A stretch of DNA of 64,000 nucleotides from an uncultured Clostridia bacterium (GTDB lineage Bacteria > Bacillota > Clostridia > Lachnospirales > CAG-274): contig CANRHR010000002.1 in assembly GCA_947630475.1 (NCBI GenBank), forward strand, positions 62,001 through 126,000, in the 5' to 3' direction. Position numbers and translations under genes: made by a program. Of this stretch, positions 29,121 to 36,798 are shown piece after piece (within the stretch, counting starts at the first letter, position 1; the number at the start of each line of letters is the position of its first letter). A model generated the notes under the pieces. The model was not told the origin of the DNA. It saw only the letters and a program-made list of their open reading frames with translations, and made no database searches.

Positions 29121-30467
29121 ATGTCTATTTATAATATTGTTGATTTCGGTGCTGTGGGTGATGGAAAAACTTCCTGCACAAAGGCTATAAAAGACGCTGT
29201 TGAAAAGTGCAGCTTAAACGGAGGAGGAAAAATTTATGTTCCGGCGGGAACATTCCTTACAGGCGCTGTATTCTTAAAAAGCAATATGAATCTTTATCTC
29301 GAGGCCGGAGCAACTCTTCTGTTTTCAAACGATATAGATGAATATCCTGTCGTTACATCAAGATGGGAGGGTGTTAAAAGAGAGTGTTATGCATCTTGTA
29401 TTAATGCAGATAACGAAGAAAATGTTACAATTTCAGGAAAAGGCACTATTGACGGACAGGGAGCTTTTTGGTGGAAAATTTTTAGGGCAAAAGAAAACAA
29501 ATATCCAAGGCCTAAGCTGATAGCTCCATATAATTGTAAAAACGTAACTATTGAAGGCGTTACATTAACAAATTCTCCAAGCTGGACAATTAATACTATT
29601 TTATGCGATAATGTTACCGTGGATAAAGTTACAATAAGAAATCCATATGATTCACCCAATACAGACGGAATTGATCCGGAATCTTGCCGCAATATACATA
29701 TTTCAAACTGCAATATAGATGTGGGCGATGACTGTATAGCGGTAAAAGCAGGAACCGAAGATACCGAAGACAGAGTTCCATGCACAAATATAACAATAAC
29801 AAATTGTACCATGGTTCATGGTCACGGCGGGGTTGTGCTTGGAAGTGAAATGAGCGGAGATATTACAAATGTTACCATAAGCAACTGTGTGTTTGAGGGA
29901 ACTGACAGAGGTATCCGCCTTAAATCCAGAAGAGGAAGAGGAGGAAAGGTTGAAGATATAAGGATAAATAATGTTGTTATGAATAAGGTTTTTTGTCCTT
30001 TTGTTGCCAACCTTTATTATTACTGCGGCCCTAAGGGTGATGATAAATATGTATGGGATAAAAATCCTTACCCTATAACAGAAGAAACACCTGCATTCAG
30101 GCGTCTTAATTTTGCAAATATAACCTGTAAGGATGTTTCTGCAAGCGCTGGATTTTTCTATGGGCTTGCCGAAATGTATGTTGAGGATGTAACCTTTGAT
30201 AATGTTTATATATCTATGGCTGAAAATGCTGAGCCTCAGCTTCCGGCTATGGCGGCAGGTGTTGAGAAATGTACGCAAAAAGGTTTTTACATTGCCAACA
30301 CAAGAGGTTTTAACTTCAGCAACGTAACTGTTGTTGGTGTAAACGGTTCTGCTTTTGATGTTGAGGATAGTGAAGATATTGTATTTAAAAACTGTAAATC
30401 AAGAAATCCGGTATGTGATGCCGAGATGATTAATACAAAAAATGTAAATGGCTGTGTAAGCGAATAA
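29121..30467 (+). CDS. GH28 polygalacturonase-family hydrolase, cytoplasmic
   Basis: Hydrolyses galacturonate linkages in pectin fragments. This 448-residue right-handed beta-helix carries all four GH28 signatures: NTDG (180-183), GDDC (202-205), HGHGG (His233/His235) and RLK (266-268). It starts with the family's YNIVDFGAVGDGKT. No signal peptide is seen, so it probably acts on imported oligomers as an exo-acting enzyme, which is inference. A strong AAGGAGG site lies before the ATG. It closes the catabolic cluster 117 bp after the PL26-like gene, with a family B hairpin and a small stem between them. Confidence 0.93.
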   Translation: MSIYNIVDFGAVGDGKTSCTKAIKDAVEKCSLNGGGKIYVPAGTFLTGAVFLKSNMNLYLEAGATLLFSNDIDEYPVVTSRWEGVKRECYASCINADNEENVTISGKGTIDGQGAFWWKIFRAKENKYPRPKLIAPYNCKNVTIEGVTLTNSPSWTINTILCDNVTVDKVTIRNPYDSPNTDGIDPESCRNIHISNCNIDVGDDCIAVKAGTEDTEDRVPCTNITITNCTMVHGHGGVVLGSEMSGDITNVTISNCVFEGTDRGIRLKSRRGRGGKVEDIRINNVVMNKVFCPFVANLYYYCGPKGDDKYVWDKNPYPITEETPAFRRLNFANITCKDVSASAGFFYGLAEMYVEDVTFDNVYISMAENAEPQLPAMAAGVEKCTQKGFYIANTRGFNFSNVTVVGVNGSAFDVEDSEDIVFKNCKSRNPVCDAEMINTKNVNGCVSE

Positions 30468-30496
30468 TATATAGCTTTGACGAGCAAGACAGCAAA

Positions 30497-30677
30497 CTGT
30501 CAATAAACCTAACTTTTGTTGAGTTTATAAGTTTTTAAGAGCGTCGCAGACTTATAATCCGCAGGCGGAATTCAATTCCGCCGAGGAAAACAGCGAGTTT
30601 CAAGGGATTTTTAATCCCGATGGAATGAGCTGTTTATATCTGTTTTCTCTCGAAAAAGTCCCGTAGGGACTTTTTCG
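30497..30677 (+). repeat. Family A structured repeat, copy 1
   Basis: An element of about 180 bp, from CTGTCAATAAACC to the hairpin CGAAAAAGTCCC/GGGACTTTTTCG (30651-30677). The core has GGCGGAA/TTCCGCC, then GAGGAAAACAGCGAGTTTC, GGGATT-TTT-AATCCC, GATGGAATGAGCTGTTTA and CTGTTTTC. It is shared with 41062-41240 and 59715-59872. It lies directly after the GH28 gene and ahead of a bidirectional terminator. Confidence 0.8.
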
Positions 30678-30679
30678 AA

Positions 30680-30716
30680 AATAAAAGGCAAGTTATAATA
30701 AAACTTGCCTTTTATT
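30680..30716. terminator. Bidirectional rho-independent terminator
   Basis: A 15-bp perfect stem (AATAAAAGGCAAGTT at 30680-30694 with its complement at 30702-30716) carries A/T runs on both sides. It separates the plus-strand GH28 gene from the minus-strand cardiolipin synthase gene. Confidence 0.85.
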
Positions 30717-30731
30717 TTTATAAACATTATT

Positions 30732-32258
30732 TTACATAAGCGGAGAAAATATTTTTAAAACAGAGCGATATACTTTTTTTAAAGGACTGCCGATTTTATT
30801 GGAGTTTGAGTTTATTTTTTCGGATTTTTTTATAGTTTTTAAAAAATCTTCTTTAATGGATTTTATTATGCTTGAAAAGCAAAACATTGTTCCACATTCA
30901 AAATGAAGATAAAGGCTTCTGAAATCCAAATTCATTGTTCCGACAATTGCAAATTTATCATCACATACTATGCTTTTTGCATGAACAAAACCTGGCGTGT
31001 ATTCATAAATTTTAACCTTATTTTTTAAAAGCGGAATGTAATTTGCTCTTGTTACATCAAAAACTGCTTTCTTATCCGGAATATGCGGAGTTAAAATTTT
31101 TACGTCAACTCCTCTTTTTGCAGCGTTGCATAATGCTGAGGTCATTTCACTGTCTAAAATTAAATAGGGCGTTGTTATATATACATAATCGACTGCCGCA
31201 GAAATCATATTAAGATAAATATTTTCGCTTGATGCTTCGCCGTTTAATGGATTGTCGCCAAATGGCGCACAGTATCCGTCACTTTTTTCACTGCATTCGG
31301 TTTTAAAGCTTTGATAATCACTTAATGATGAGGTTATAAAATCCCACATTGTTAAAAACATTACAGTAAAGCTCCATACAGCCTCACCCTTAAGCATTAC
31401 GGCGCTGTCTTTCCAATGCCCAAAGCGCTCTATGTGGTTTATATATTCATCCGCAAGGTTTATTCCGCCTGTAAATGCGGTTTTTCCGTCTATTACCGTT
31501 ATTTTCCTGTGATCTCTGTTGTTGTATAAAATGCTGAAAATAGGATTTATTTTATTAAATTCAACACATTTTATACCGAAGCTTTCAAGTGTTTTTTTAT
31601 AATTTTTGGGAAGTGTAAAAAAACAGCCGAGATCATCAAATATTATTCTTACTTCAACCCCTTTTGATGCCTTAAGCTTTAAAATATCAAGTATTCCGTT
31701 CCACATTTTGCCTTCTTCAATTATAAAGTATTCCATAAATATAAATTTTTCAGCCTTTTTAAGTTCTTTCAAAAGGCTTTCATACATAAGCTCACCTATG
31801 GGATAATACTGTGAATATGTGTTTTTATATATAGGATAATGATTATAATTTTTTATATATCCCATTTGATTTGCTGCACAGGCATCTATATTTCTTATCT
31901 CGGATAAAACATTGGAGCGAACATCAAGAGCTTCTTTTTCGTTGTCGTATATTTTAAAAAGACGCTTATTGTTTTTTATTTTACTTATTCTGTTGCCATT
32001 AAAAAGGAAGTAAAACAAAGCGCCCAAAAACGGTATGGCGGATATACATATCAGCCACACTATTTTGTAAGAAGGATTTATTGAGCTGTCAACGATATAA
32101 AGAATAGAAAGAATTGTTAAAACAAAACTTATGGAATAATAGTATATAAAATATTCGCTGAACCAATTAATAAGAAGCACAAGAAGAATAAGTTGTATGA
32201 GAAAGCCCGCTATTATAAATAAAAGTCTGCTTAATAAAATATCCAATAATTTTTTCAT
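30732..32258 (-). CDS. cls: Cardiolipin synthase (phospholipase D type)
   Basis: Condenses two phosphatidylglycerols into cardiolipin at the membrane. This 508-residue protein has two or three N-terminal hydrophobic helices (about 5-75), then two phospholipase D HKD motifs: HRKITVIDGKTAFTGGINLADEY and HAKSIVCDDKFAIVGTMNLDFRS. The length and order match the bacterial ClsA/Cls family. Its ribosome site (AAGGAC) is modest. It lies 31 bp downstream of the AI-2E family permease gene on the same strand and is probably cotranscribed with it. The bidirectional terminator at 30680 closes the unit. Confidence 0.93.
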   Translation of the reverse strand: MKKLLDILLSRLLFIIAGFLIQLILLVLLINWFSEYFIYYYSISFVLTILSILYIVDSSINPSYKIVWLICISAIPFLGALFYFLFNGNRISKIKNNKRLFKIYDNEKEALDVRSNVLSEIRNIDACAANQMGYIKNYNHYPIYKNTYSQYYPIGELMYESLLKELKKAEKFIFMEYFIIEEGKMWNGILDILKLKASKGVEVRIIFDDLGCFFTLPKNYKKTLESFGIKCVEFNKINPIFSILYNNRDHRKITVIDGKTAFTGGINLADEYINHIERFGHWKDSAVMLKGEAVWSFTVMFLTMWDFITSSLSDYQSFKTECSEKSDGYCAPFGDNPLNGEASSENIYLNMISAAVDYVYITTPYLILDSEMTSALCNAAKRGVDVKILTPHIPDKKAVFDVTRANYIPLLKNKVKIYEYTPGFVHAKSIVCDDKFAIVGTMNLDFRSLYLHFECGTMFCFSSIIKSIKEDFLKTIKKSEKINSNSNKIGSPLKKVYRSVLKIFSPLM

Positions 32259-32289
32259 ATTACAGTTCCCGTCCTTAATTTAAAAGAGT

Positions 32290-33537
32290 TTAATTTTTTT
32301 TAGAAATTGATGAAAAATCCTGTATATTTGTATATTTTTCTGTTTCTGTAGGAAGCTCTTTTTTGTAAAGCATATTTTCAACAATAGTTTTTATTATATA
32401 ATAAATAACCGCAAAGGTAGGCACTCCTATTATCATGCCGAAAATGCCTAAAAGACCGCCGCCAAGAAGTATTGAAAACAGCACCCAAAACGCCGGCAGA
32501 CCTGTGGAGTCGCCAAGGATCTTAGGGCCTAATATATTGCCGTCAAACTGTTGAAGGATTATTATAAATATTATAAAATGAAGACCCTGAACGGGGCTTA
32601 CTATTAATATTAAAATTGCAGATGGTATTGCTCCTATATATGGGCCGAAAAACGGTATTATATTTGTTACCCCCACAATTACGCTGACCAAAAGAGAATA
32701 CGGCATTTTTAAAATTGAAAGCCCTATAAAGCATATTATGCCTATTATAAGAGAATCTAAAATTTTTCCGGATATAAAGCCTATAAAGATTCTGTGGCTG
32801 TGTCTTACCGTATCCAAAAATATATCTGCATAATCGGGTTTTAAAACGGCGTATATAATTTTTTTGGACTGTGCCTTAAATGTTTCTTTGCTACTGAGGG
32901 CATAAACTGTTACAATAATGCCTATTATAAAATTTTTTATTATATTAAGCGTTCCCAATATAATGTTTGTAAACTGTCCTATAAATTTATCCATCTTAGG
33001 CATAATGCTGTTTTCAAAAAAGCCCTCCAAATAATCCATTATTGTTGACAATGCAGAGCTTATCGCCGAAACAAGATTTGGGTTATTTTCTATCTTTTTA
33101 TTTAGCCAAAGCTGAAATGCGGCAAAATTTTGAGGAAAATCACTTATAAAGCCAGATATGCTGGCTGTAAGTTCAGGTACGATTAAAACAAGAAGAATAA
33201 CTATTATAAAAACAAAAAATACAACTCCCAAAATAATACTTAATGTTTGGGTTAATTTTTTTGTTTTTTCACCGGGTTTCATAAATTTTGAAGCCAGCTT
33301 CAGCATGAAGTTATTGCAGGCGTCAACAATGGGATTGATAAGATAAGCTATAATCAATCCGTAAATTATGGGGCTTAGGATTTTAAGGATTTCACTGAAT
33401 ATAGCCAAAATATTATTTAGTTTAAAAATTAAAAAGAATAAAAGTATGCCAAAAGCAACTACCGAAAAACCGGTTATGATTTTTGGCATACAGGATATAA
33501 AAATACTTCTTTTTGATGGTGATGAATTTTTATCCAT
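32290..33537 (-). CDS. AI-2E family (PF01594) membrane permease
   Basis: A 415-residue membrane protein with about eight hydrophobic segments. The family signature regions are LIIAYLINPIVDACNNFM near the N terminus and the C-terminal VIVGVTNIIPFFGPYIGAIP and GPKILGDSTGLPAFWVLFSILLGGGLLGIFGMIIGVP. Members export signalling molecules or act as Na+/H+ antiporters, so the substrate cannot be named. Its own promoter (33614-33642) overlaps the terminator of mntP. The cardiolipin synthase gene follows at 31 bp. Confidence 0.88.
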   Translation of the reverse strand: MDKNSSPSKRSIFISCMPKIITGFSVVAFGILLFFLIFKLNNILAIFSEILKILSPIIYGLIIAYLINPIVDACNNFMLKLASKFMKPGEKTKKLTQTLSIILGVVFFVFIIVILLVLIVPELTASISGFISDFPQNFAAFQLWLNKKIENNPNLVSAISSALSTIMDYLEGFFENSIMPKMDKFIGQFTNIILGTLNIIKNFIIGIIVTVYALSSKETFKAQSKKIIYAVLKPDYADIFLDTVRHSHRIFIGFISGKILDSLIIGIICFIGLSILKMPYSLLVSVIVGVTNIIPFFGPYIGAIPSAILILIVSPVQGLHFIIFIIILQQFDGNILGPKILGDSTGLPAFWVLFSILLGGGLLGIFGMIIGVPTFAVIYYIIKTIVENMLYKKELPTETEKYTNIQDFSSISKKN

Positions 33538-33613
33538 TATTTATATCAAACCTTTCTGTAAATTTTTAAGCACCTATATAGGGATATTAAGGCATTTTTT
33601 TTCTATTTTACTA

Positions 33614-33642
33614 ATTATAACACAAAAAAGGATATATGCAAA
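33614..33642 (-). promoter_or_regulatory. Promoter of the AI-2E permease/cls unit
   Basis: Minus strand: -35 TTTGCA, 17 bp, -10 TATAAT. The -35 lies within the loop and stem of the mntP terminator. Confidence 0.6.
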
Positions 33643-33660
33643 ACATAAATTCATATATCC
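33624..33660 (-). terminator. Terminator of mntP
   Basis: Minus strand: a 9-bp perfect stem GGATATATG/CATATATCC followed directly by six T. Confidence 0.75.
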
Positions 33661-33717
33661 GATAAAAATGCTTTTTTGATAAATAATTTAACCGACTGTA
33701 AGTTCTCCGCAGATTGG

Positions 33718-34287
33718 TTAAAATAAAGCTTTAATTCCTATTAAAATAAGTATCAGCCCGCCGGCTATCTGAGCCTTATTTTCTAAAATCCCTCCAAGCC
33801 TTTTGCCAAGAAGCAACGCCAAAATGCTCAATAAGAATGTTGAAACGGCAATAATAATACAGGCAAAATATACGGGCATATCCATAGCGCCTACTGCTTT
33901 TAGAGCGCTGAAGCTTACCCCTACGGCAAAAGCATCTATGCTTGTGGCAACAGCCTGCAGAAACAGGGTTTTGTATGTAAGGTTGTTTTCTTGATTTTTA
34001 TCTTTGTTATTTTCGGGAATTATGCCGTCCTTTATCATTCCGCCGCCTATTATGCCAAGGATAACAAATGTGAGAGGTCCGGCTATTTTTTCGATTATAT
34101 TTGAAAAAAGCGCACCTGTATAAAAGCCTAAAAATGGCATAATCCCTTGAAATGCGCCGAAAAAAACAGGAGCCATAACAGCTCTTGATGCTTTTATGTT
34201 TTTATATACCATTGCATTTGTCACCGTGACGGCAAAAGCATCCATGCTTAAGCCTATACCTATAAGCAAAATATCTGTGTAGTTCAT
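33718..34287 (-). CDS. mntP: Manganese efflux pump MntP
   Basis: A 189-residue membrane protein with six predicted helices. It carries the MntP hallmark acidic residues in SMDAFAVTVTNAM (helix 1) and TSIDAFAVGVSFS (helix 4), the two related halves of the family. It exports Mn2+ under manganese excess. GGGGAGG lies just before the ATG. The short leader holds no yybP-ykoY (manganese riboswitch) sequence. A promoter is at 34359-34387 and a T-run terminator at 33624-33660, so it is monocistronic. It is divergent from the diguanylate cyclase gene. Confidence 0.92.
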   Translation of the reverse strand: MNYTDILLIGIGLSMDAFAVTVTNAMVYKNIKASRAVMAPVFFGAFQGIMPFLGFYTGALFSNIIEKIAGPLTFVILGIIGGGMIKDGIIPENNKDKNQENNLTYKTLFLQAVATSIDAFAVGVSFSALKAVGAMDMPVYFACIIIAVSTFLLSILALLLGKRLGGILENKAQIAGGLILILIGIKALF

Positions 34288-34358
34288 TTTATCCTCCCCA
34301 AAAGCCTGATATAAGCATTTTTACCAAAATAATACGGAAAATATACCGAATTGTTTAT

Positions 34359-34387
34359 ATTTTATAATATAATTATATTAAGGTCAA
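34359..34387 (-). promoter_or_regulatory. Promoter of mntP
   Basis: Minus strand: -35 TTGACC, 17 bp, -10 TAAAAT. The surrounding sequence is very AT-rich, so the exact -10 register is uncertain. Confidence 0.45.
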
Positions 34388-34420
34388 TAAAAATATTAAG
34401 ACAAAAATACATAATTTGTC

Positions 34421-34448
34421 TTGATAAATTTATAAAATTTGTTATAAT
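34421..34448 (+). promoter_or_regulatory. Promoter of the diguanylate cyclase gene
   Basis: -35 TTGATA, 16 bp, -10 TATAAT, giving a leader of about 160 nt. Confidence 0.6.
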
Positions 34449-34468
34449 TAATATGTATTTATTTTGAC

Positions 34469-34582
34469 CCGACTAATTAATCCCTTCTTAGGAGGCAGGG
34501 GGTTAATTTAGTATTCGGCAGGATAGTGAGTTTTGCCGTATACGTAATAAGTACTGTTTTTGAGGAGTATTTCCATGGTCGG
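34469..34582 (+). promoter_or_regulatory. Structured leader of the diguanylate cyclase gene (family B copy 4)
   Basis: CCGAC at 34469 pairs with GTCGG at 34578-34582 and encloses three smaller stems: TTAATCCC/GGGGTTAA around CTTAGGAGG, CGGCA/TGCCG, and AGTACT/AGTATT. The first arm resembles the other family B hairpins. The layout is riboswitch-like, but no known c-di-GMP riboswitch consensus is present. Confidence 0.4.
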
Positions 34583-34616
34583 TTAGAGTTATTTTATGAC
34601 AAGGGGGGATACGATT

Positions 34617-36380
34617 ATGAATATTATGGGCTTGGCAATACTGGATGAATTTTGGGACGTTAAGTCGGCAAATGACAAATTTTTTGAATTTATCGGCGGC
34701 AATAATTTTCAGTCCGTGCTTAAGCTTATAAAAGAAGAACAGGCTGACAGCTTTGTTAAAATGTTTAAACTGCTTGATGAAAAAAGCGTATCAAGCGGAG
34801 TTTTTGATATGCTTAATTTCGATGGAAATTATTATCCTGTCTATATTAAAGTCAGATATAAAGATGAAAGCAAAAAATATTATGAATTGAAATTATGGGA
34901 TATAATTAAAAGCGAAGAATATTTTTCACAGATAAACGCAGACGAAAAAAAGCTTAGAAATTTGCTTACGATAGGTAATGATATATGCTTTGAATATTTG
35001 CCGGAAACCGATAATTTTAGGCTTTTTATGTTCTCCGGTTTTAATGAAATGATTCTTTATAACGATACTCTTGAAAGATGGAAAAACGAAGCTTTAAACA
35101 ATAACTATATCGACAAGGAGAGCATAGCGCAGTTTAATAAATTCTGTTCGGAAATCAGAGGTTTTGAGCTTCAGTCGGAATATTATTTCAGAACAAGTAT
35201 ATTTTCAAATGGAACAAAAATGCAAAATATAAGATGCTATTGTAGGAGAAATGCCGAAGATATTGAAATAAATGATTCCGACAGCCTTAAAAAAATATAT
35301 ATTTTAGGTATAATAAGAGCGTTTTCAAGCGGCAGCCAACAACAAAATGAAAGTATTCTGTTTTCCGAAATGTCAAGAGATTTTCTTACAGGCGTTTTAA
35401 ACAAAATGTCAATACAAAAATACTGTGAAGATAAGATCTCTGAAAAACCGCCGTTTAAAATGAGTATGGCAATTATCGATGTTGATAATTTTAAAGCGAT
35501 AAACGATAATTTAGGCCATATGTATGGGGATAAAGTTTTAGTTAAGGTTGCCGAGATAATTACAGGATATGTAAGCGAATACGGAACAGTCGGCAGGTTT
35601 GGCGGTGATGAATTTTTTGTTATCTTTGAAAATGTTAAAAACCTTCTGGAGCTTAGAGGAATTTTAAGATCTATAAGAAGTTCTGTGGAAACCGAATTTG
35701 AAGGCATGCTTAAGGATATAAAGGTTACGCTTTCAATAGGCGTTTCAACATATCCGGATAACGGCAATACATATGAAGAGCTTTTTAAGCTTGCGGACAA
35801 GGCTCTTTATATAGCTAAAGAAAAGGGAAAAAACAGATATGTCATTTATAACAGAGAGCTTCACGGAGATTTTATGATCGGTCAGGACAGCAAGGTTGTT
35901 TTGGGCAGAGGCGTTAAGGATTATACGGAGTTTATGATTCATATTATTTCCAAGCTTTTAAACAGAAAAAAAGAAGCTGTTGATATTAACCACATTCTGA
36001 GGGAGATAAAAAACAAGTTTTTAATTGACAGAGTAAATATTTTTTACGGAGATGACTTTTATCTTACATACAGCAGCGATAAAGACTTTGATAAGCAAAT
36101 TAACGCAAAATGTTTTAAAAATCAGAGCTTTATAGACAAATTTGACAGAAGCGGCGAATTTGTTGTAAACCACATAGATATATTAGAAGTAAAGTTTAAA
36201 GATGTTCACAGCTTTTTTGACAAAGAAAATGTATTTTCGGTTGTACACTGCCTAATAGGAAACTCAGAAGCTCCAAGAGGAATAATTACATTTGAAAAAA
36301 TAGGTTCATTTCAAAAATGGGCGGTGGAGGAAATTAAAAATTTTGCTGTGATAGCCTCTGTTATTTCGGGTGTTTTGTAA
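34617..36380 (+). CDS. Diguanylate cyclase with N-terminal PAS-like and C-terminal GAF-like regions
   Basis: Makes the second messenger c-di-GMP from two GTP. In this 587-residue cytoplasmic protein, a PAS-like region (about 1-110) and a second sensor-like stretch precede the GGDEF domain (about 258-415). The GGDEF motif is intact at 329-333 in GRFGGDEFFVIF, with AIIDVDNFKAINDNLGHMYGD before it. No RxxD inhibitory site is visible just upstream of the motif. The C-terminal 160 residues look GAF-like. The AAGGGGGG site favours ATG 34617 over the earlier ATG 34596. The leader is structured (34469-34582). It is monocistronic, because proS has its own promoter. Confidence 0.88.
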   Translation: MNIMGLAILDEFWDVKSANDKFFEFIGGNNFQSVLKLIKEEQADSFVKMFKLLDEKSVSSGVFDMLNFDGNYYPVYIKVRYKDESKKYYELKLWDIIKSEEYFSQINADEKKLRNLLTIGNDICFEYLPETDNFRLFMFSGFNEMILYNDTLERWKNEALNNNYIDKESIAQFNKFCSEIRGFELQSEYYFRTSIFSNGTKMQNIRCYCRRNAEDIEINDSDSLKKIYILGIIRAFSSGSQQQNESILFSEMSRDFLTGVLNKMSIQKYCEDKISEKPPFKMSMAIIDVDNFKAINDNLGHMYGDKVLVKVAEIITGYVSEYGTVGRFGGDEFFVIFENVKNLLELRGILRSIRSSVETEFEGMLKDIKVTLSIGVSTYPDNGNTYEELFKLADKALYIAKEKGKNRYVIYNRELHGDFMIGQDSKVVLGRGVKDYTEFMIHIISKLLNRKKEAVDINHILREIKNKFLIDRVNIFYGDDFYLTYSSDKDFDKQINAKCFKNQSFIDKFDRSGEFVVNHIDILEVKFKDVHSFFDKENVFSVVHCLIGNSEAPRGIITFEKIGSFQKWAVEEIKNFAVIASVISGVL

Positions 36381-36390
36381 AATTATTCGC

Positions 36391-36419
36391 TTGACAGGGT
36401 ATTGAATTTAGGCTATACT
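36391..36419 (+). promoter_or_regulatory. Consensus sigma-A promoter of proS
   Basis: -35 TTGACA, 17 bp, -10 TATACT, starting 10 bp after the stop codon of the cyclase gene. Confidence 0.85.
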
Positions 36420-36425
36420 TATTTC

Positions 36426-36710
36426 ATCAACAAGCAGGATAGATGCCTTTTAGGCGTCGATTGCCTGCATGAGTACGAATATTATTTGCTCACAGATGCG
36501 GTTATGAGGAACAGTAGGCGTTGTTTTCTTTATTACAGAGAGAGAGCAAAGGGTGTAAGCTCTTATAAGAATTTCGCCGAACCCACCCTTTAGCACTGCC
36601 CGAAAGGTGCGGCGCTTGCCCGGCGTTAAAGGGATATAATAAATGCTTTTATATAATTAGGGTGGTATTGCCGATTTATTCTCGGTCCCTTTAGGGATCG
36701 AGATTTTTTT
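36426..36710 (+). promoter_or_regulatory. Proline T-box leader controlling proS
   Basis: A tRNA-sensing transcription attenuator. The Stem I elements GGGTGTAAGC, then GCCGAA-CCC-ACCCTTTAG with a likely specifier CCC (Pro) at 36582-36584, then GCCCGAAAGGTGCGG and GGCGTTAAAGGGAT are in the usual order. The T-box AGGGTGGTATTGCCG is at 36659-36674 and diverges from the AGGGTGGNACCGCG consensus. The terminator CTCGGTCCC/GGGATCGAG is at 36681-36702, with seven T. Uncharged tRNA-Pro should stabilise the antiterminator and raise proS expression. The first 50 nt (36434-36480) resemble a family B hairpin. Confidence 0.93.
36434..36485. repeat. Family B repeat, copy 5 (inside the T-box transcript)
   Basis: A GCAGG/CCTGC stem with an inner GCCTTTTAGGC apex, followed by GAGTACGAATATTATT, which resembles the tails at 51460-51480 and 56900-56915. 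It lies 5' of the T-box Stem I. Confidence 0.45.
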
Positions 36711-36712
36711 AA

Positions 36713-36760
36713 CCGACAAGTAAGTTTCTCGCCTTTTAGGCGGCTTATTTTGAGCCCGTC
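36713..36760. repeat. Family B repeat, copy 6
   Basis: CCGACAAGTAAG, a CGCC/GGCG hairpin with TTTTA loop, and CTTATTTT pairing back to AAGTAAG. It lies between the T-box terminator and the proS ribosome site. Confidence 0.5.
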
Positions 36761-36798
36761 ATAAAATTTAGTTAATAAGTATAAAGGAGTTGCAGTAA

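Noticed and set aside
29703..30278. 191-residue open frame on the minus strand inside the GH28 gene
   Set aside because: It lies opposite the conserved GH28 catalytic region and resembles no protein family; an antisense shadow.
34288..34358. yybP-ykoY manganese riboswitch before mntP
   Set aside because: The leader is too short and has none of the conserved sequence.
34469..34582. c-di-GMP-I or -II riboswitch before the GGDEF gene
   Set aside because: The conserved GEMM sequences and tetraloop-receptor parts are not present, despite the tempting context.
36402..36593. 63-residue open frame between the GGDEF gene and proS
   Set aside because: It lies wholly inside the T-box leader and has no ribosome site; it is a chance frame.
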